Below, piece by piece: positions 5,759 through 6,597 of a DNA stretch of 6,597 bases (positions are counted from its first letter, which is position 1; every line of letters starts with the position of its first letter). Both the position numbers and the translations under genes were made by a program. The notes under the pieces were generated by a model that did no database searches, had not been told where the DNA came from, and saw nothing but the letters and a program-made list of their open reading frames with translations. Source of the stretch: Desulfobacterales bacterium (GTDB lineage Bacteria > Desulfobacterota > Syntrophobacteria > B119-G9); NCBI GenBank assembly GCA_026992215.1, contig JALXAI010000213.1, forward strand, positions 1 to 6,597. Reading direction: 5' to 3'.

Positions 5759-6597
5759 TCATTTACCGTACCTGGCAAAAGCATACCTGTCGTCGGCATA
5801 TACATCAGGATCGGCATCCGGGTACGCCACCTCTTCGCCCGACCACGGCTTTCTCAAAATGATATTACCGTTATCCCTTCTCACAACGTTTGAACGGTGA
5901 AGGGGAATCTTGCCTCCGGCAGTTGCTATGTACCGAGGGATGGCATCACCGCTGATGTTACCATACATGCTCTCTATTATATCCTGGCCAACATCAACGG
6001 GCACCCTCAGGTGACTGAACTGGGGATTTCGAAAACTGCAATTAAACACGTAGTAAGGCCGGATGTAGGCTTCATGAATCGTCTCGCATAGCTTCCACAT
6101 CTTGGTCCTGGTGTCGTTTATACCCTTTAACAGCACAGCCTGGTTCATCACGGCGCTGACCCGTTTTGATATTTGCTTAAAGGCTTCCCTCGAAACCGGA
6201 GTAATTTCCTGCGCGGTATTTACCTGGGTTACCACGCGAAGGGGCTTTATATCGTTGCTCTCTTCGAGAATGTCAAGCAGTTCACTGTCCACTCGCATGG
6301 GTGAAGTCACGGGGATCCTGGTGCCAAGCCTTTTCATTCTCACGTGATCGATCTTGTCCAGTTCGCCGAGCAACCATCGTATCATGTCGTTCGGCAAGAT
6401 GAACGCGTCGCCTCCCGTAATAAGCACGTCACGAATATAGGCATCTTTCCTGATGTAATCCAGAGCCTCTCTGTATGCATCCCTGGAATAGATACGATCT
6501 TTTTTGCCTATGTGGGCAATGCGAAGACAATGAGTGCAATACATGGCACACATATTCGTCGCTTTAATGGTAAGAACCCTGGGATAGAACTGGTCTA
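5759..6597 (-). CDS. KamA-family radical SAM aminomutase-like protein, 5' end beyond the window
   Basis: About 279 C-terminal residues are visible. The open frame runs through the ATG at 6553 to the window edge, encoding DQFYPRVLTIKATN before it, so that ATG is not the start. The radical SAM motif CAMYCTHC (C-x3-C-x2-C) would bind the 4Fe-4S cluster and S-adenosylmethionine. The Arg two residues after the last Cys matches Arg134 of clostridial lysine 2,3-aminomutase, which binds the substrate carboxylate. GGKIPL near the C-terminus matches the PLP-binding lysine region. RPYYVFNC and HLRVPVDVGQDIIESMYG align well with the family. However, the two aspartates that bind the lysine side-chain amine (Asp293 and Asp330) are replaced: FNCS in place of YQCD, and IATAGGK with a shortened glycine loop in place of VDAPGGGGK. 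The C-terminal zinc cysteines are also absent. It is probably an aminomutase for another amino acid, or a relative with a new reaction. Co-transcribed with the M20 gene. Confidence 0.9.
   Translation of the reverse strand, partial: DQFYPRVLTIKATNMCAMYCTHCLRIAHIGKKDRIYSRDAYREALDYIRKDAYIRDVLITGGDAFILPNDMIRWLLGELDKIDHVRMKRLGTRIPVTSPMRVDSELLDILEESNDIKPLRVVTQVNTAQEITPVSREAFKQISKRVSAVMNQAVLLKGINDTRTKMWKLCETIHEAYIRPYYVFNCSFRNPQFSHLRVPVDVGQDIIESMYGNISGDAIPRYIATAGGKIPLHRSNVVRRDNGNIILRKPWSGEEVAYPDADPDVYADDRYAFARYGK

Overview
This window looks like part of a bacterial chromosome from a Gram-negative organism of medium GC content. Supporting signs are two lipoproteins with lipoboxes, a proline-rich exported protein, an OmpR/PhoB-type two-component system and a candidate 6S RNA. 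The gene styles would fit Desulfobacterota or a related anaerobe, but that placement is inference with low confidence. Nothing in the window is a transposase, integrase, tRNA, rRNA or CRISPR array, so it does not look like a mobile island. Almost everything is on the minus strand; the one plus-strand gene is a lipoprotein near position 4110.

Reading the minus strand from right to left: (1) 6597-5759 is the 3' part of a KamA-family (lysine 2,3-aminomutase-like) radical SAM gene, followed after 3 nt by an M20 zinc peptidase/deacylase gene (5755-4580). These two are probably co-transcribed and act on an amino acid or an N-acylated amino acid. (2) A plus-strand lipoprotein (4110-4568) converges on the M20 gene with only 11 nt between the stops. 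(3) The gap 3766-4100 holds a minus-strand structured RNA candidate, most likely 6S RNA (about 4062-3892), and then a good sigma70-type promoter (3854-3825) for the next unit. (4) 3765-1591 is a response regulator plus sensor histidine kinase pair. (5) The 204-nt gap 1387-1590 carries hairpins, an 11-bp-periodic set of direct repeats typical in spacing of an OmpR/PhoB-family binding site, and a possible -10 box. (6) 1386-1 is a tight three-gene unit: a small lipoprotein with a transmembrane helix and coiled coil, an unknown exported protein with a proline-rich linker, and the N-terminus of an ArsB/CitMHS/SLC13-type permease cut by the window edge.

The most interesting reading is that the two-component system controls the adjacent envelope/permease unit through the direct repeats at 1467-1508. 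The two small proteins in that unit belong to no family I recognise. The second point of interest is the KamA-like enzyme: it keeps the cluster cysteines, the carboxylate-binding arginine and the PLP lysine, but lacks both aspartates that bind the lysine side-chain amine. Its substrate is therefore probably not lysine.
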